64,000 bases of DNA from CAYMPW01 sp964558505 (lineage in GTDB: Archaea; Thermoplasmatota; Thermoplasmata; Methanomassiliicoccales; Methanomethylophilaceae): the NCBI GenBank assembly GCA_964558505.1, contig CAZLEI010000004.1:1-64000 (forward strand), read 5' to 3'. The position numbers and the translations under genes are program-made. The notes below the pieces were generated by a model that saw nothing but the letters and a program-made list of their open reading frames with translations, had not been told where the DNA came from and ran no database searches. Positions 1-8,183 of the stretch are shown here, piece after piece; position 1 is the stretch's first letter; every line of letters starts with the position of its first letter.

Positions 1-1009
1 AGTTTTCTTCAATCGTGACCTTGGAGTTATAGAGGTTGTGGACGCCTCCGCCGTTCTTGGCGGTATTGTTGCTGATCGTCCCGCCGGTCATGTTGAATTC
101 CGTGTAGTATAGAGGGGTTATTTCAGTGCTTATATATCCTCTCACGGATACTCCGCCGCCGTTATTGGTGGCCTCGTTGCCACTGATCGTCCCGCCGGTC
201 ATGTTGAACTCAGCGCCGCTGGTGATGCGGACGCCTCCGCCGTTCTTGGCGGTATTGTTGCTGATCGTCCCGCCGGTCATGGTAAACTTGAGGTTCGGGG
301 CGCTGGTTTCATTTGTGCCGTTATTAATATATCCCGCGAAGATCCCGCCGCCGGCGGTCGTAGCGGTATTGCCACTGATAGTCCCGCCGGCCATGTCAAT
401 CTTACTGCCGTTGGCGGCGTACACTCCGCCGCCGTTGGAGGATGACTTGTTGTTCCTGATCTCTCCGCCGGTCATGTTGAACGTAGCGCCACTGGCGACG
501 TACACGGCTGATTGTGTTCCAGATATATTCTTCCCATCGATAACAGCGCCATCGCCGATGGTCAAGCAACCGTTTGATACCTCGATGATCTTTTCCTGCA
601 GGGTGCTGACACGTTCCAACATAATGTTCTCGATCGTCACGGTGCGGTCATCATCGATGTTGATCAACGGTTTGTTGGTGCCATCACGGATGATCTTGAC
701 CGATCTCCAGTGAGTTGAACCGTCTAGTGTGATATCACCCGCCGGAATGGCGCTTGTCAAAAGGGGCTTACCAGCGGTGATGGTGATCACCAGGTCGACA
801 TCCGGGCCGCCCACATAAGTGCCTTCCTTCTCCCCCTCGTTAATCAGTTCGATGAGCACGGATGTCCGTTTGACTTCGTATTCCAAGGTTGTAGCGCCAT
901 CGGAATCCGAGGGCGCATCTTCGGAGGCCGCCACGAGCGGTACCGCTACCATCAGCATGGTTGCAGCAACGGCTATCAGCATCTTGGTCGGTGTCTTCAC
1001 GGCGTTCAT
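1..1009 (-). CDS. Secreted beta-helix repeat surface protein (5' part, runs off the window)
   Basis: The visible part gives about 336 N-terminal residues; the rest lies beyond base 1. An N-terminal signal peptide is clear: a charged start, a hydrophobic stretch around residues 10-27, then an acidic Ser/Asp-rich segment. From about residue 170 the protein consists of imperfect repeats of roughly 25-40 residues built on the pattern N-M-T-G-G-T-I-S-x-N followed by N-G-G-G-V. This is the usual look of a right-handed parallel beta-helix, as in adhesin-like and polymorphic outer-membrane-type proteins of gut methanogens. Several N-x-T/S sequons fall in the repeats. The ATG at 1009 has GGAG directly against it; an in-frame ATG at 982 is an alternative start. 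A TATA box lies at 1055-1062. An outer-surface location is inferred; the ligand is unknown. Confidence 0.8.
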   Translation of the reverse strand, partial: MNAVKTPTKMLIAVAATMLMVAVPLVAASEDAPSDSDGATTLEYEVKRTSVLIELINEGEKEGTYVGGPDVDLVITITAGKPLLTSAIPAGDITLDGSTHWRSVKIIRDGTNKPLINIDDDRTVTIENIMLERVSTLQEKIIEVSNGCLTIGDGAVIDGKNISGTQSAVYVASGATFNMTGGEIRNNKSSSNGGGVYAANGSKIDMAGGTISGNTATTAGGGIFAGYINNGTNETSAPNLKFTMTGGTISNNTAKNGGGVRITSGAEFNMTGGTISGNEATNNGGGVSVRGYISTEITPLYYTEFNMTGGTISNNTAKNGGGVHNLYNSKVTIEEN

Positions 1010-1054
1010 CTCCTGCGGCGGTCTTCCCGCAATATTATGCACGATTCGGCGAAG

Positions 1055-1062
1055 TATATAAA
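1055..1062 (-). promoter_or_regulatory. TATA box of the beta-helix gene
   Basis: The minus strand reads TTTATATA about 50 bases upstream of the ATG at 1009. Archaeal transcription would then start near 1033 and leave a short leader of about 24 bases. Confidence 0.55.
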
Positions 1063-1150
1063 CATGTGACATCGCCCGTTCGGCCGTTCGCGGACTTTCG
1101 GGGGATATGCATCATGGAACGTGTTGCATCTTCGCGGAATGTCCGTGGGA

Positions 1151-2422
1151 TCATCTCAGGTATTGGCTGACTATCTTGACCGCGCACACGTCGCCGCACA
1201 TGGAGCAGCCGTCCTCTTTCTTCGTGATGCCCCTCTCCCTGTAGCGCCTGGCCTTCTCCGGGTCCAGGCAGACGTCGAACATGGCCTCCCAATCCAGCCT
1301 CTTCCTGGCCTCCGCCATGCGGGTGTCCAGCTCCATGCCCTTCCCGCGGCACCTGTCCCCCACGTGCGCCGCGATCTTCGAGGCTATCAGACCCTCCCTG
1401 ACATCGTCCACGTCCGGGAGCGACAGGTGCTCCGCAGGCGTGAGGTAGCAGAGGAAGTCCGCCCCCGCCTGGGCCGCGAGCGCCCCGCCGATGGCGCCCA
1501 CGATGTGGTCGTACCCCGGCGCTATGTCCGTGACGAGCGGTCCCAGGACGTAGAACGGGGCGCCGTCGCACATCCGCTTCTCCACCTTCATGTTGGGCGC
1601 GATCTGGTCCATGGGAACGTGCCCCGGTCCCTCCACCATGCACTGGACGCCGGCCGCGCGGCTCCTCGAGACCAGATGTCCCAGTGTCATCAGTTCCGAT
1701 ATCTGGGCCTGGTCTGTCGCATCGTCGATGCATCCCGGCCGGAAGCCGTCGCCCAGGGACAGCGAGAACTCGTATCTCGCGGCCATATCCAGGAGGTAGT
1801 CGAAGTTCTTGTACAGCGGGTTCTCCTCGTCGTTGTGGAGGATCCATGCCGTGAGGAACGATCCGCCGCGGGAGACGACATCCATCTTCCGGGGGGATTT
1901 CCTCAGCCAGGCGACGCTCTCCCGGGTGATGCCGCAGTGCACGGTCATGAAATCCATGCCGTCCTTGGCGTGCCTCTCGATGCCGTTGAAGATGTCGTCC
2001 TCGGTCATCTCCACGACCGCGTTCCTCCTGGCGGCGGTCAGACCGGTCTGGTATATCGGGACGGAGCCCATCATGACGGGGCACTCCTTCAGGAGCCTGG
2101 CTCTTATGGAGTCTATGTCCCCTCCGGTGCTGAGGTCCATGACCGCGTCCGCTCCGTACTCCAGGGCGACCTCCAGCTTCCTGAGCTCGGTGTCCATGCA
2201 GACCATGTCGCGGGAGGTCCCCAGGTTCACGTTGACCTTGACGGACATCCCTTCGCCGATCGCCGCCGGCACCGGATCGTGAACGGGGTTGCAGGGCATC
2301 ACTATGCGCCCGGATGCTATGCCGTTCCTGACGGCCTCCTCGCTCACATTCTCCTTCCTGGCGACTTCTTTCATCGCGGGTGTTACGACGCCCCTGCGGG
2401 CCTCCTGCATGATCGTGCTCAT
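1151..2422 (-). CDS. thiC: Phosphomethylpyrimidine synthase ThiC
   Basis: ThiC is a radical SAM enzyme that turns 5-aminoimidazole ribotide into HMP phosphate, the pyrimidine half of thiamine. The 423 residues cover the family's TIM-barrel body, with recognisable stretches such as NVNLGTS, DLSTGGDI and VEGPGHVPMDQI. The Fe-S cysteines at the C-terminus are C406, C409 and C413 in CSMCGDVC, a CX2CX3C spacing rather than the CX2CX4C of bacterial ThiC; I believe archaeal members commonly show this, but could not check. The start at 2422 has no clear Shine-Dalgarno. The gene diverges from gyrB, and the probable shared promoter at 2505-2524 would give a leader of about 65 bases. I saw no TPP riboswitch in that leader. 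Confidence 0.95.
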   Translation of the reverse strand: MSTIMQEARRGVVTPAMKEVARKENVSEEAVRNGIASGRIVMPCNPVHDPVPAAIGEGMSVKVNVNLGTSRDMVCMDTELRKLEVALEYGADAVMDLSTGGDIDSIRARLLKECPVMMGSVPIYQTGLTAARRNAVVEMTEDDIFNGIERHAKDGMDFMTVHCGITRESVAWLRKSPRKMDVVSRGGSFLTAWILHNDEENPLYKNFDYLLDMAARYEFSLSLGDGFRPGCIDDATDQAQISELMTLGHLVSRSRAAGVQCMVEGPGHVPMDQIAPNMKVEKRMCDGAPFYVLGPLVTDIAPGYDHIVGAIGGALAAQAGADFLCYLTPAEHLSLPDVDDVREGLIASKIAAHVGDRCRGKGMELDTRMAEARKRLDWEAMFDVCLDPEKARRYRERGITKKEDGCSMCGDVCAVKIVSQYLR

Positions 2423-2504
2423 GGGTTATCGGGAGGTCATCGGCACCGGTTGTATATCACATCTTCGCGCGCCCGGCTTCACGCACGCGTGTGTCGCGCG
2501 TGTG

Positions 2505-2524
2505 CGTATTAATATATTAATACG
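2505..2524. promoter_or_regulatory. 20-bp perfect palindrome containing a bidirectional TATA element
   Basis: The sequence CGTATTAATATATTAATACG is identical to its own reverse complement. It lies between the divergent thiC (start 2422) and gyrB (start 2573) genes and contains the only strong TATA-like element there. Because it is symmetric it could recruit TBP in either direction, or be the site of a dimeric regulator. It is flanked on the left by alternating CG/TG-rich sequence (about 2481-2505). Confidence 0.6.
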
Positions 2525-2572
2525 GCATACCACGGAGCATAGCGCAGCCCATGCTGCGACAGTGTGATTCCT

Positions 2573-4465
2573 ATGGATGGGCAGAATGATTACAACGGCG
2601 ACAGCATCGTCGCACTGAAAGGCCTGGAGGCCGTCAGGAAGAGGCCGGGCATGTACATCGGCAGCACCGACGGGCGCGGCCTGCATCATCTCGTTTACGA
2701 GATCGTGGACAACAGCATAGACGAGACCATGGCGGGTTACGCCACCCGGATAGACGTGTCCGTGAACGCGGACGGTTCCGTGACCGTCGTGGACGACGGC
2801 CGCGGCATACCCGTGGACATGAATCACAAAGAGGGCAAATCGGCCCTCGAGGTGTGCCTCACGGACCTGCATGCTGGCGGCAAGTTCGACAAGAACAGCT
2901 ACAAGGTGTCCGGCGGCCTGCACGGCGTCGGAGTGTCCGTCGTGAACGCGCTGTCCTCGAAGATGGAGGCGGTCGTCGACAGGGGCGGCAAGAGGTGGAG
3001 GCAGGTCTACACCCGGGGCATCCCCGACGGCCCGGTCACCGAGATCGGCGAATCCCAGAGGACCGGGACTACGATAACGTTCTATCCCGACCCGGAGATC
3101 TTCGAGACCGTGGAGTTCGATTACGACACGTTGCAGAGCAGGTTCCGCGAGAAGGCCTTCCTGAACAAGGAGGTCACGATCCACTTCAAGGATGCCAGAT
3201 GCGACCGCAGCGACGACTTCCATTACGAGGGCGGGGTATCCGAGTTCGTGCAGTACCTCAACAGGGCGAAGACGCCGATCCACCCCGTTCCGATATACAT
3301 CAAGGGCACCAAGGACAACATAATCATCGAGGCGGCGCTCCAGTACACGGACGGGTACAACGAGACCATCAATTCCTATGTGAACACGATAAACACGACG
3401 GAGGGCGGCACCCATCTGACCGGTTTCAAGAGCGCGCTCACCAAGACCATCAACGATTACGGCAAGTCCACCGGCCTGTCCAAGGACCTGGTCTTCGAGG
3501 GCAGCGATGTCCGCGAGGGGATAACGGCCGTCCTGAGCGTCAAGATACCGGAGCCGCAGTTCGAGGGGCAGACGAAATCCAAACTGGGGAACAGCGAGGC
3601 CCAATGGGCGGTCTCGACCCTCGTCGGAGAGAAACTCGCCGAGTTCTTCCTGGAGAAGCCGGCCGTGGCCGAGGCGATCGTGAAGAAGTGCGCGGAAGCG
3701 TTCAGGGCAAGGGATGCCGCCAGGAAGGCGAAGGACCTGGTCAGGCGCAAAGGCGTCTTCGAGAGCATGAACCTCCCCGGCAAACTGGCGGACTGCTCCA
3801 GCAAGGACCCCAGCAAATGCGAGCTGTACATCGTGGAGGGGGATTCTGCAGGCGGCAGCGCCAAGCAGGGGCGCGACAGGACGTTCCAGGCGATCCTCCC
3901 GCTGCGCGGGAAGATCCTCAACGTCGAGAAGGCCCGCCAGGACAAGCTCCTCACGCACGAGGAGATAAAGAACCTGGCGATCGCCATCGGAGGCGGCATA
4001 GGGGCGGATTTCGACGTCTCGAAGATAAGGTACCACAACATCGTCATCATGACCGATGCGGATGTGGACGGTGCGCACATAGGCACGCTGCTCCTCACGC
4101 TGTTCTACAGGCAGATGCGGCCGCTGATAGACAACGGGCACGTGTACCTGGCGATGCCTCCCCTGTACAGGGTGGCCAAGGGCAAGAAGGAGATCTACGC
4201 GTACAACGACGACGAGCTCCAGAATGCCGCGGCCGAACTGGGTGCAGGCTGCAGCATCAGCAGGTACAAGGGTCTCGGAGAGATGAACCCGCAGCAGCTC
4301 TGGGACACCACGATGAACCCGGACACCAGGGTGATGAAGAAGGTAAGGGTGGAGGATTCCATCATAGCGGACGAGCTGTTCACGATCCTGATGGGCGACG
4401 AGGTCGAGCCGAGGAGGGAGTTCATCGTGGCGCATGCCCACGACGTAGTGAACCTGGATGTGTGA
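2573..4465 (+). CDS. gyrB: DNA gyrase subunit B (bacterial type)
   Basis: GyrB is the ATPase and Toprim half of the type IIA topoisomerase that introduces negative supercoils. The 630 residues match the short GyrB form. The GHKL ATPase motifs are visible: E43 and N46 in EIVDNSIDE, DDGRGIP at 74-80 and GGLHGVG at 114-120. The Toprim motifs EGDSAGGSA (about 422) and DADVDGAH (about 495) follow, then RYKGLGEMNPQQLW near the end. I chose ATG 2573; a GTG at 2564 is in frame and would add three residues. gyrA follows after 4 bases, so the two are co-transcribed. The gene is of bacterial origin, as in other euryarchaea that carry gyrase. Confidence 0.96.
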   Translation: MDGQNDYNGDSIVALKGLEAVRKRPGMYIGSTDGRGLHHLVYEIVDNSIDETMAGYATRIDVSVNADGSVTVVDDGRGIPVDMNHKEGKSALEVCLTDLHAGGKFDKNSYKVSGGLHGVGVSVVNALSSKMEAVVDRGGKRWRQVYTRGIPDGPVTEIGESQRTGTTITFYPDPEIFETVEFDYDTLQSRFREKAFLNKEVTIHFKDARCDRSDDFHYEGGVSEFVQYLNRAKTPIHPVPIYIKGTKDNIIIEAALQYTDGYNETINSYVNTINTTEGGTHLTGFKSALTKTINDYGKSTGLSKDLVFEGSDVREGITAVLSVKIPEPQFEGQTKSKLGNSEAQWAVSTLVGEKLAEFFLEKPAVAEAIVKKCAEAFRARDAARKAKDLVRRKGVFESMNLPGKLADCSSKDPSKCELYIVEGDSAGGSAKQGRDRTFQAILPLRGKILNVEKARQDKLLTHEEIKNLAIAIGGGIGADFDVSKIRYHNIVIMTDADVDGAHIGTLLLTLFYRQMRPLIDNGHVYLAMPPLYRVAKGKKEIYAYNDDELQNAAAELGAGCSISRYKGLGEMNPQQLWDTTMNPDTRVMKKVRVEDSIIADELFTILMGDEVEPRREFIVAHAHDVVNLDV

Positions 4466-4469
4466 TACC

Positions 4470-6962
4470 ATGGACGACGAAGAAGGATATGATTTCGCGC
4501 AATCCAGGCAGAGGCTGATACCGCAGACGATCGAGAAGGAGATGAAACGCTCCTACATCGACTACTCCATGAGCGTCATCGTCGGCAGGGCGATCCCCGA
4601 CGTGCGCGACGGGCTCAAGCCCGTGCACAGGAGGATACTGTACGCCATGTACGACATGGGGCTGTCCTACAACAGGTCCCACAAGAAATCCGCAAGGGTC
4701 GTGGGAGAGGTCCTGGGTAAGTACCACCCCCACGGCGATTCCGCCGCATACGAGGCGATGGTGAGGCTGGCACAGCCGTTCTCCCTCAGGTACACCCTGG
4801 TGGACGGTCAGGGCAACTTCGGTTCCGTGGACGGGGATTCCGCGGCGGCGATGCGTTACACCGAAGCGCGTCTGACGAAGATATCGAACGACCTCCTCAT
4901 GGACCTGGACAAAGGGACCGTGGACATGGTCGACAACTTCGACGGCAGCCTGAAGGAACCGTCCGTGCTGCCTTCCAAATTCCCGAACCTGCTCGTCAAC
5001 GGGTCCGACGGCATAGCCGTGGGCATGGCGACGAAGATGCCCCCGCACAACCTGCGCGAGGTCGTCGACGGCATATCGTACATGATAGACAACCCCGACG
5101 CGACGACATCGGAGCTCATGGAGTTCGTGAAAGGTCCCGATTTCCCGACCGGCGGGACGATCTACGGCCTTTCCGGCATCATATCCGCGTACGAGACCGG
5201 ACGCGGCAAGATCCGCATCAGGTCCAACTACCACGTGGAGGACATGTCCAACGGGAAATCCAGGATCATCGTCGACGCGATACCGTACCAGGTGAACAAA
5301 TCCGTGCTGATACAGCAGATAGCGGAAAGGGTCAGCGCCAAGGAGATCGAGGGCATAACCGACCTCCGCGACGAGTCCGACAGGAAGGGCATGCGCATCG
5401 TGATCGAGCTCCACAGGGATGCCATCTGGAATGTCGTCCTGGAGAACCTGTACAAGAAGACCAACATGGAGGTCACCTACGGGATAATCAATCTGGCACT
5501 GGTGGACAGCAAGCCCATGGTGCTCCCCCTGAAGGCGCTGATGTCCAATTACATCGACCACAGGAAGGAGATCGTCGTCCGCAGGACCCAGTTCGACCTG
5601 GACCAGGCCGAGAGGAGGAACCACATACTCGAGGGGCTGATGAAGGCGCTCGATCTGCTGGACGAGACTCTGGCGCTCATCCGCGCTTCCGAGGACGCGC
5701 CCCAGGCGAACGCCGGGCTGCAGCAGCTTCTGGGCATCGACGAGGACCAGGCGAAAGCCATCCTGGACATGAGGCTGCAGAAGCTGACGGGACTGGAGAT
5801 AACATCCCTCAGGGACGAGTACAACACGCTGTTGGAGCTGATCCGCGACCTGAAGGACATACTGTCGAACGAGCAGAGGGTCCTGGACATAATAAAGGTC
5901 GAGCTCGCCGAGATGAAGGAGACCTACGGGGACGAGCGCAAGACCGCGATCGATCCCAATGCCATCGACACCGACGAGGAGGACCTGATCCCCAAGGAGG
6001 ACCTTGTCATCACGATCACCGCGGACAACTACATCAAGCGCATCCCGCTGAGCACATACAAGCAGCAGGGGCGCGGCGGCGTCGGCCTCACGGGCATGGA
6101 GACCAAGGAGGACGACGACGTGGTCAGCATGTTCGTGACCTCCTCGCACAACTACATAATGTTCATAACCAACCACGGGCGCCTGCACTGGCTCAAGGGA
6201 TACAGGATCCCGGAGGGCGGAAGGCACGCCAAGGGCAAGCCCATAATCAACATGCTCCCGGACCTCGAGGAAGGGGAGAAGGTGGTCAACACCCTGTGCG
6301 TGGACAGCTTCGACGACGAGCGCTGCATGGCGTTCTGCACACGCAACGGATTGTTCAAGAAGACCGTCCTCAGCAGTTACGGCAATGTCCGCTCCAAGGG
6401 GATCAAGGCCATCAAGCTGGACGACGGGGACGAGCTGATCGAGACCTCCCTGACATCGGGTGACGACGAGATAATCATCGCCACGCAGGAGGGGCAGGCG
6501 GTCAGGTTCGACGAATCCGAGGTGCGTCCGATCGGCAGGGACACGATGGGCGTGAAGGGCGCCGCCCTGAACAGCGGCGACGCCGTGGTGTCCATGGCGG
6601 TCGTGAAGCCCGGCGACATGCTCCTCACGGTGTCCGAGAACGGATTCGGGAAGGTCTCGGATGTGACGGACTACCGCAAGACCCACCGCGGCGGCAAAGG
6701 GGTCATAACCATAAAGACCACCGAGAGGAACGGCCGCGTGGTGAGCGTGAGGAAGGTATCCTCCGAGGACGAGCTCATGGTCACCAGCAAGCAGGGCAAG
6801 GTGATACGCATAAGGGTGGCGGAGATCCGCGTGACCGGGCGCAACGCGGCCGGAGTCAGGATCATGGACCTTCGCAACGGCGACAAAGTGACCGCCGTGG
6901 AGCCCCTGATGTCCAAGGAAGAAGAGGACGCGGTCGTGGACAATGCCTCGGAGGCCCTCTGA
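4470..6962 (+). CDS. gyrA: DNA gyrase subunit A
   Basis: GyrA is the DNA breakage-reunion subunit, partner of the adjacent gyrB. The 830 residues carry the catalytic tyrosine Y130 in RYTEARL and the winged-helix context before it. In the C-terminal beta-pinwheel a GyrA-box-like sequence QQGRGGVG occurs near residue 532, which argues for real supercoiling activity rather than topo IV-like decatenation. The C-terminal tail is acidic. ATG 4470 is preferred; an ATG at 4458 would overlap gyrB and add four residues. The stop overlaps the ATG of the next gene (TGATG), so the operon continues. Confidence 0.96.
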   Translation: MDDEEGYDFAQSRQRLIPQTIEKEMKRSYIDYSMSVIVGRAIPDVRDGLKPVHRRILYAMYDMGLSYNRSHKKSARVVGEVLGKYHPHGDSAAYEAMVRLAQPFSLRYTLVDGQGNFGSVDGDSAAAMRYTEARLTKISNDLLMDLDKGTVDMVDNFDGSLKEPSVLPSKFPNLLVNGSDGIAVGMATKMPPHNLREVVDGISYMIDNPDATTSELMEFVKGPDFPTGGTIYGLSGIISAYETGRGKIRIRSNYHVEDMSNGKSRIIVDAIPYQVNKSVLIQQIAERVSAKEIEGITDLRDESDRKGMRIVIELHRDAIWNVVLENLYKKTNMEVTYGIINLALVDSKPMVLPLKALMSNYIDHRKEIVVRRTQFDLDQAERRNHILEGLMKALDLLDETLALIRASEDAPQANAGLQQLLGIDEDQAKAILDMRLQKLTGLEITSLRDEYNTLLELIRDLKDILSNEQRVLDIIKVELAEMKETYGDERKTAIDPNAIDTDEEDLIPKEDLVITITADNYIKRIPLSTYKQQGRGGVGLTGMETKEDDDVVSMFVTSSHNYIMFITNHGRLHWLKGYRIPEGGRHAKGKPIINMLPDLEEGEKVVNTLCVDSFDDERCMAFCTRNGLFKKTVLSSYGNVRSKGIKAIKLDDGDELIETSLTSGDDEIIIATQEGQAVRFDESEVRPIGRDTMGVKGAALNSGDAVVSMAVVKPGDMLLTVSENGFGKVSDVTDYRKTHRGGKGVITIKTTERNGRVVSVRKVSSEDELMVTSKQGKVIRIRVAEIRVTGRNAAGVRIMDLRNGDKVTAVEPLMSKEEEDAVVDNASEAL

Positions 6963-7300
6963 TGAACCTCCGGGGGGACGGTGCCGCCAAGATCGCCCTG
7001 CTGCTCCTGGCAGCGGCGGCGGCCGCGGCGTACGCCGTCTTCCTGGTCCTGGTCCAGGGCGTAGACCTGGGGTCCGGGGATTGGGGCTCCCAGCCCTACG
7101 TCAACGCGGTCCTCTGCCTGGTCCTCGCGGTGCTGCTGACCGCGTGCATGCCGGTGATGGCCTGGAATATGCGCATCCATCCAGCAGGGCGGCCCCGGGG
7201 GGACGGCGTGGTCTGCTATCGCAAGGTGAAGGACGGTAAAACCGGGCCGAGGCCATCGGAAGAAGAGCCAGAGACGAATGGCAAGATGCCCCGTCCATGA
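6962..7300 (+). CDS. Small two-TM membrane protein downstream of gyrA
   Basis: This 112-residue protein is not recognised. Two hydrophobic helices are evident, about residues 10-31 (very Ala/Leu-rich) and 45-68. They are followed by a hydrophilic, Pro/Glu/Lys-rich tail, probably cytoplasmic. Its ATG shares a base with the gyrA stop, so it is translated from the gyrase message. Low-complexity, high-GC sequence makes conservation hard to judge. It may be a lineage-specific membrane protein with no link to gyrase beyond co-transcription. Confidence 0.55.
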   Translation: MNLRGDGAAKIALLLLAAAAAAAYAVFLVLVQGVDLGSGDWGSQPYVNAVLCLVLAVLLTACMPVMAWNMRIHPAGRPRGDGVVCYRKVKDGKTGPRPSEEEPETNGKMPRP

Positions 7301-7316
7301 TCTGGCGCGGGGCAAA

Positions 7317-7327
7317 ATATTTAATAA
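7317..7327 (+). promoter_or_regulatory. TATA box of tRNA-Phe
   Basis: ATATTTAATAA is centred about 29 bases before the first base of the mature tRNA-Phe, the usual archaeal spacing. Confidence 0.6.
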
Positions 7328-7350
7328 GGCTACCCATTGGGGAGTACTAC

Positions 7351-7426
7351 GCCGTGGTAACTCAGTTGGGAGAGTGCATGACTGAAGATCATGAAGTCGC
7401 TGGTTCGAGCCCGGCTCACGGCACCA
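7351..7426 (+). tRNA. tRNA-Phe (GAA)
   Basis: A complete cloverleaf: acceptor GCCGTGG pairs with TCACGGC with one G-T wobble. The anticodon stem CATGA/TCATG encloses the loop CTGAAGA, giving anticodon GAA. The discriminator is A and the CCA end is encoded. A T-rich stretch at 7428-7450 just downstream may terminate transcription or lead into the next small gene. Confidence 0.95.
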
Positions 7427-7463
7427 TACTTTCTACTCCCTATCTCTTTGAACAGGTGCAATC

Positions 7464-7634
7464 ATGGAAAAGGTCTTCATCGACGTCAGGACCAGTGATT
7501 TGACGTTGACGGAGGTCTTGAGGGAGATCGAGAAGATCCAGGCGGACAATCCGGACATGGAGATATTCTTGGACGGGGACACCCACACGATCATGGGGCG
7601 CAGCAGGCCGAGCCTGCCGAAGGCGGAGAGGTAA
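7464..7634 (+). CDS. Unrecognised 56-residue protein upstream of DUF531 gene
   Basis: A short but convincing reading frame starts at ATG 7464 and ends at TAA 7634, two bases before the ATG of the DUF531 gene, so the two are co-translated. The 56 residues are mixed charged and aliphatic, with a beta-alpha-beta feel: an initial strand (VFIDVR), a helix from about residue 15 to 28 (LTEVLREIEKIQ), then a strand (EIFLDGD) and a basic tail (GRSRP). No signal peptide, membrane helix or cysteine is present. I do not recognise the family. The tight coupling suggests a partner of the DUF531 protein. Confidence 0.6.
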   Translation: MEKVFIDVRTSDLTLTEVLREIEKIQADNPDMEIFLDGDTHTIMGRSRPSLPKAER

Positions 7635-7636
7635 TC

Positions 7637-8182
7637 ATGGGACGCGGAAGGATAACGATAGGATTATACAACTCGTACGACCCGAACAAGTTCACCGAGT
7701 CCCATAGGAGGACTTTGGCGAGAACCGGAGATCTGGCTCTTGCATTCGACATGAACCTTGCCCTGTTCGGATTCCCGATCCCCGGGGAGGCTGTCACCCC
7801 TCAGGAGATAGCGCAGTTCATCGCAGGGACCACCACCATCGGCGGCCATGGGGATTACTTCATGCAATTGGCCGAGAAGGGGAGGTTCCAGAAATTCCCG
7901 TATCCGTCCAAGGGGTTCCCGCCTCAGCTGGGGGAACCGGTCCTGACGACCAGCAAGCCCGTGAAGAACAAGCAGATCCAGCTGGAATCGCTCACCGACA
8001 TGGTGGAGAGGGGGCAGAGCGTCCTGCTGGTGTTCGGCATCGGACCGCATGGCGTCCCCAAGGATGTGTCCGCGATACCGAAGTACAACCTGGACATCAC
8101 CGACGGCGGTTTCTCCCTGGAGACGTGCACGGCATTGGGCGCCGTATGCGGCGCCATACGTGCCAGAATGGACCACTGCTGA
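7637..8182 (+). CDS. DUF531-family archaeal protein
   Basis: This 181-residue protein resembles the archaeal DUF531 family: the N-terminus has GLYNSYD, followed by a typical AFDMNLALFGFPIP segment and a central G-G-H-G-D-Y-F motif. The family is of unknown function. The middle part (VLTTSKPVKNKQI) and the end (TDGGFSLETCTALGAVCGAI) look like an alpha/beta fold resembling nucleotide- or SAM-binding proteins, but no catalytic motif is clear. It follows the 56-residue gene by 2 bases and converges on purM, whose stop is 1 base away. Confidence 0.7.
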   Translation: MGRGRITIGLYNSYDPNKFTESHRRTLARTGDLALAFDMNLALFGFPIPGEAVTPQEIAQFIAGTTTIGGHGDYFMQLAEKGRFQKFPYPSKGFPPQLGEPVLTTSKPVKNKQIQLESLTDMVERGQSVLLVFGIGPHGVPKDVSAIPKYNLDITDGGFSLETCTALGAVCGAIRARMDHC

Positions 8183-8183
8183 A

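Noticed and set aside
126..713. Plus-strand Pro/Val/Leu-rich open frame in the repeat region
   Set aside because: It is the complement of the beta-helix repeats; the minus strand has the signal peptide, promoter and repeat logic.
2423..2505. TPP riboswitch in the thiC leader
   Set aside because: The conserved CTGAGA and ACCTGA elements are absent.
2426..4471. Long open frame antisense to gyrB, with similar ones opposite gyrA, rpoB and the STT3-like gene
   Set aside because: Composition is His/Val/Arg/Asp-biased as expected from the complement of GC-rich third positions, no domain is recognisable, and the opposite strand holds a clear conserved gene.
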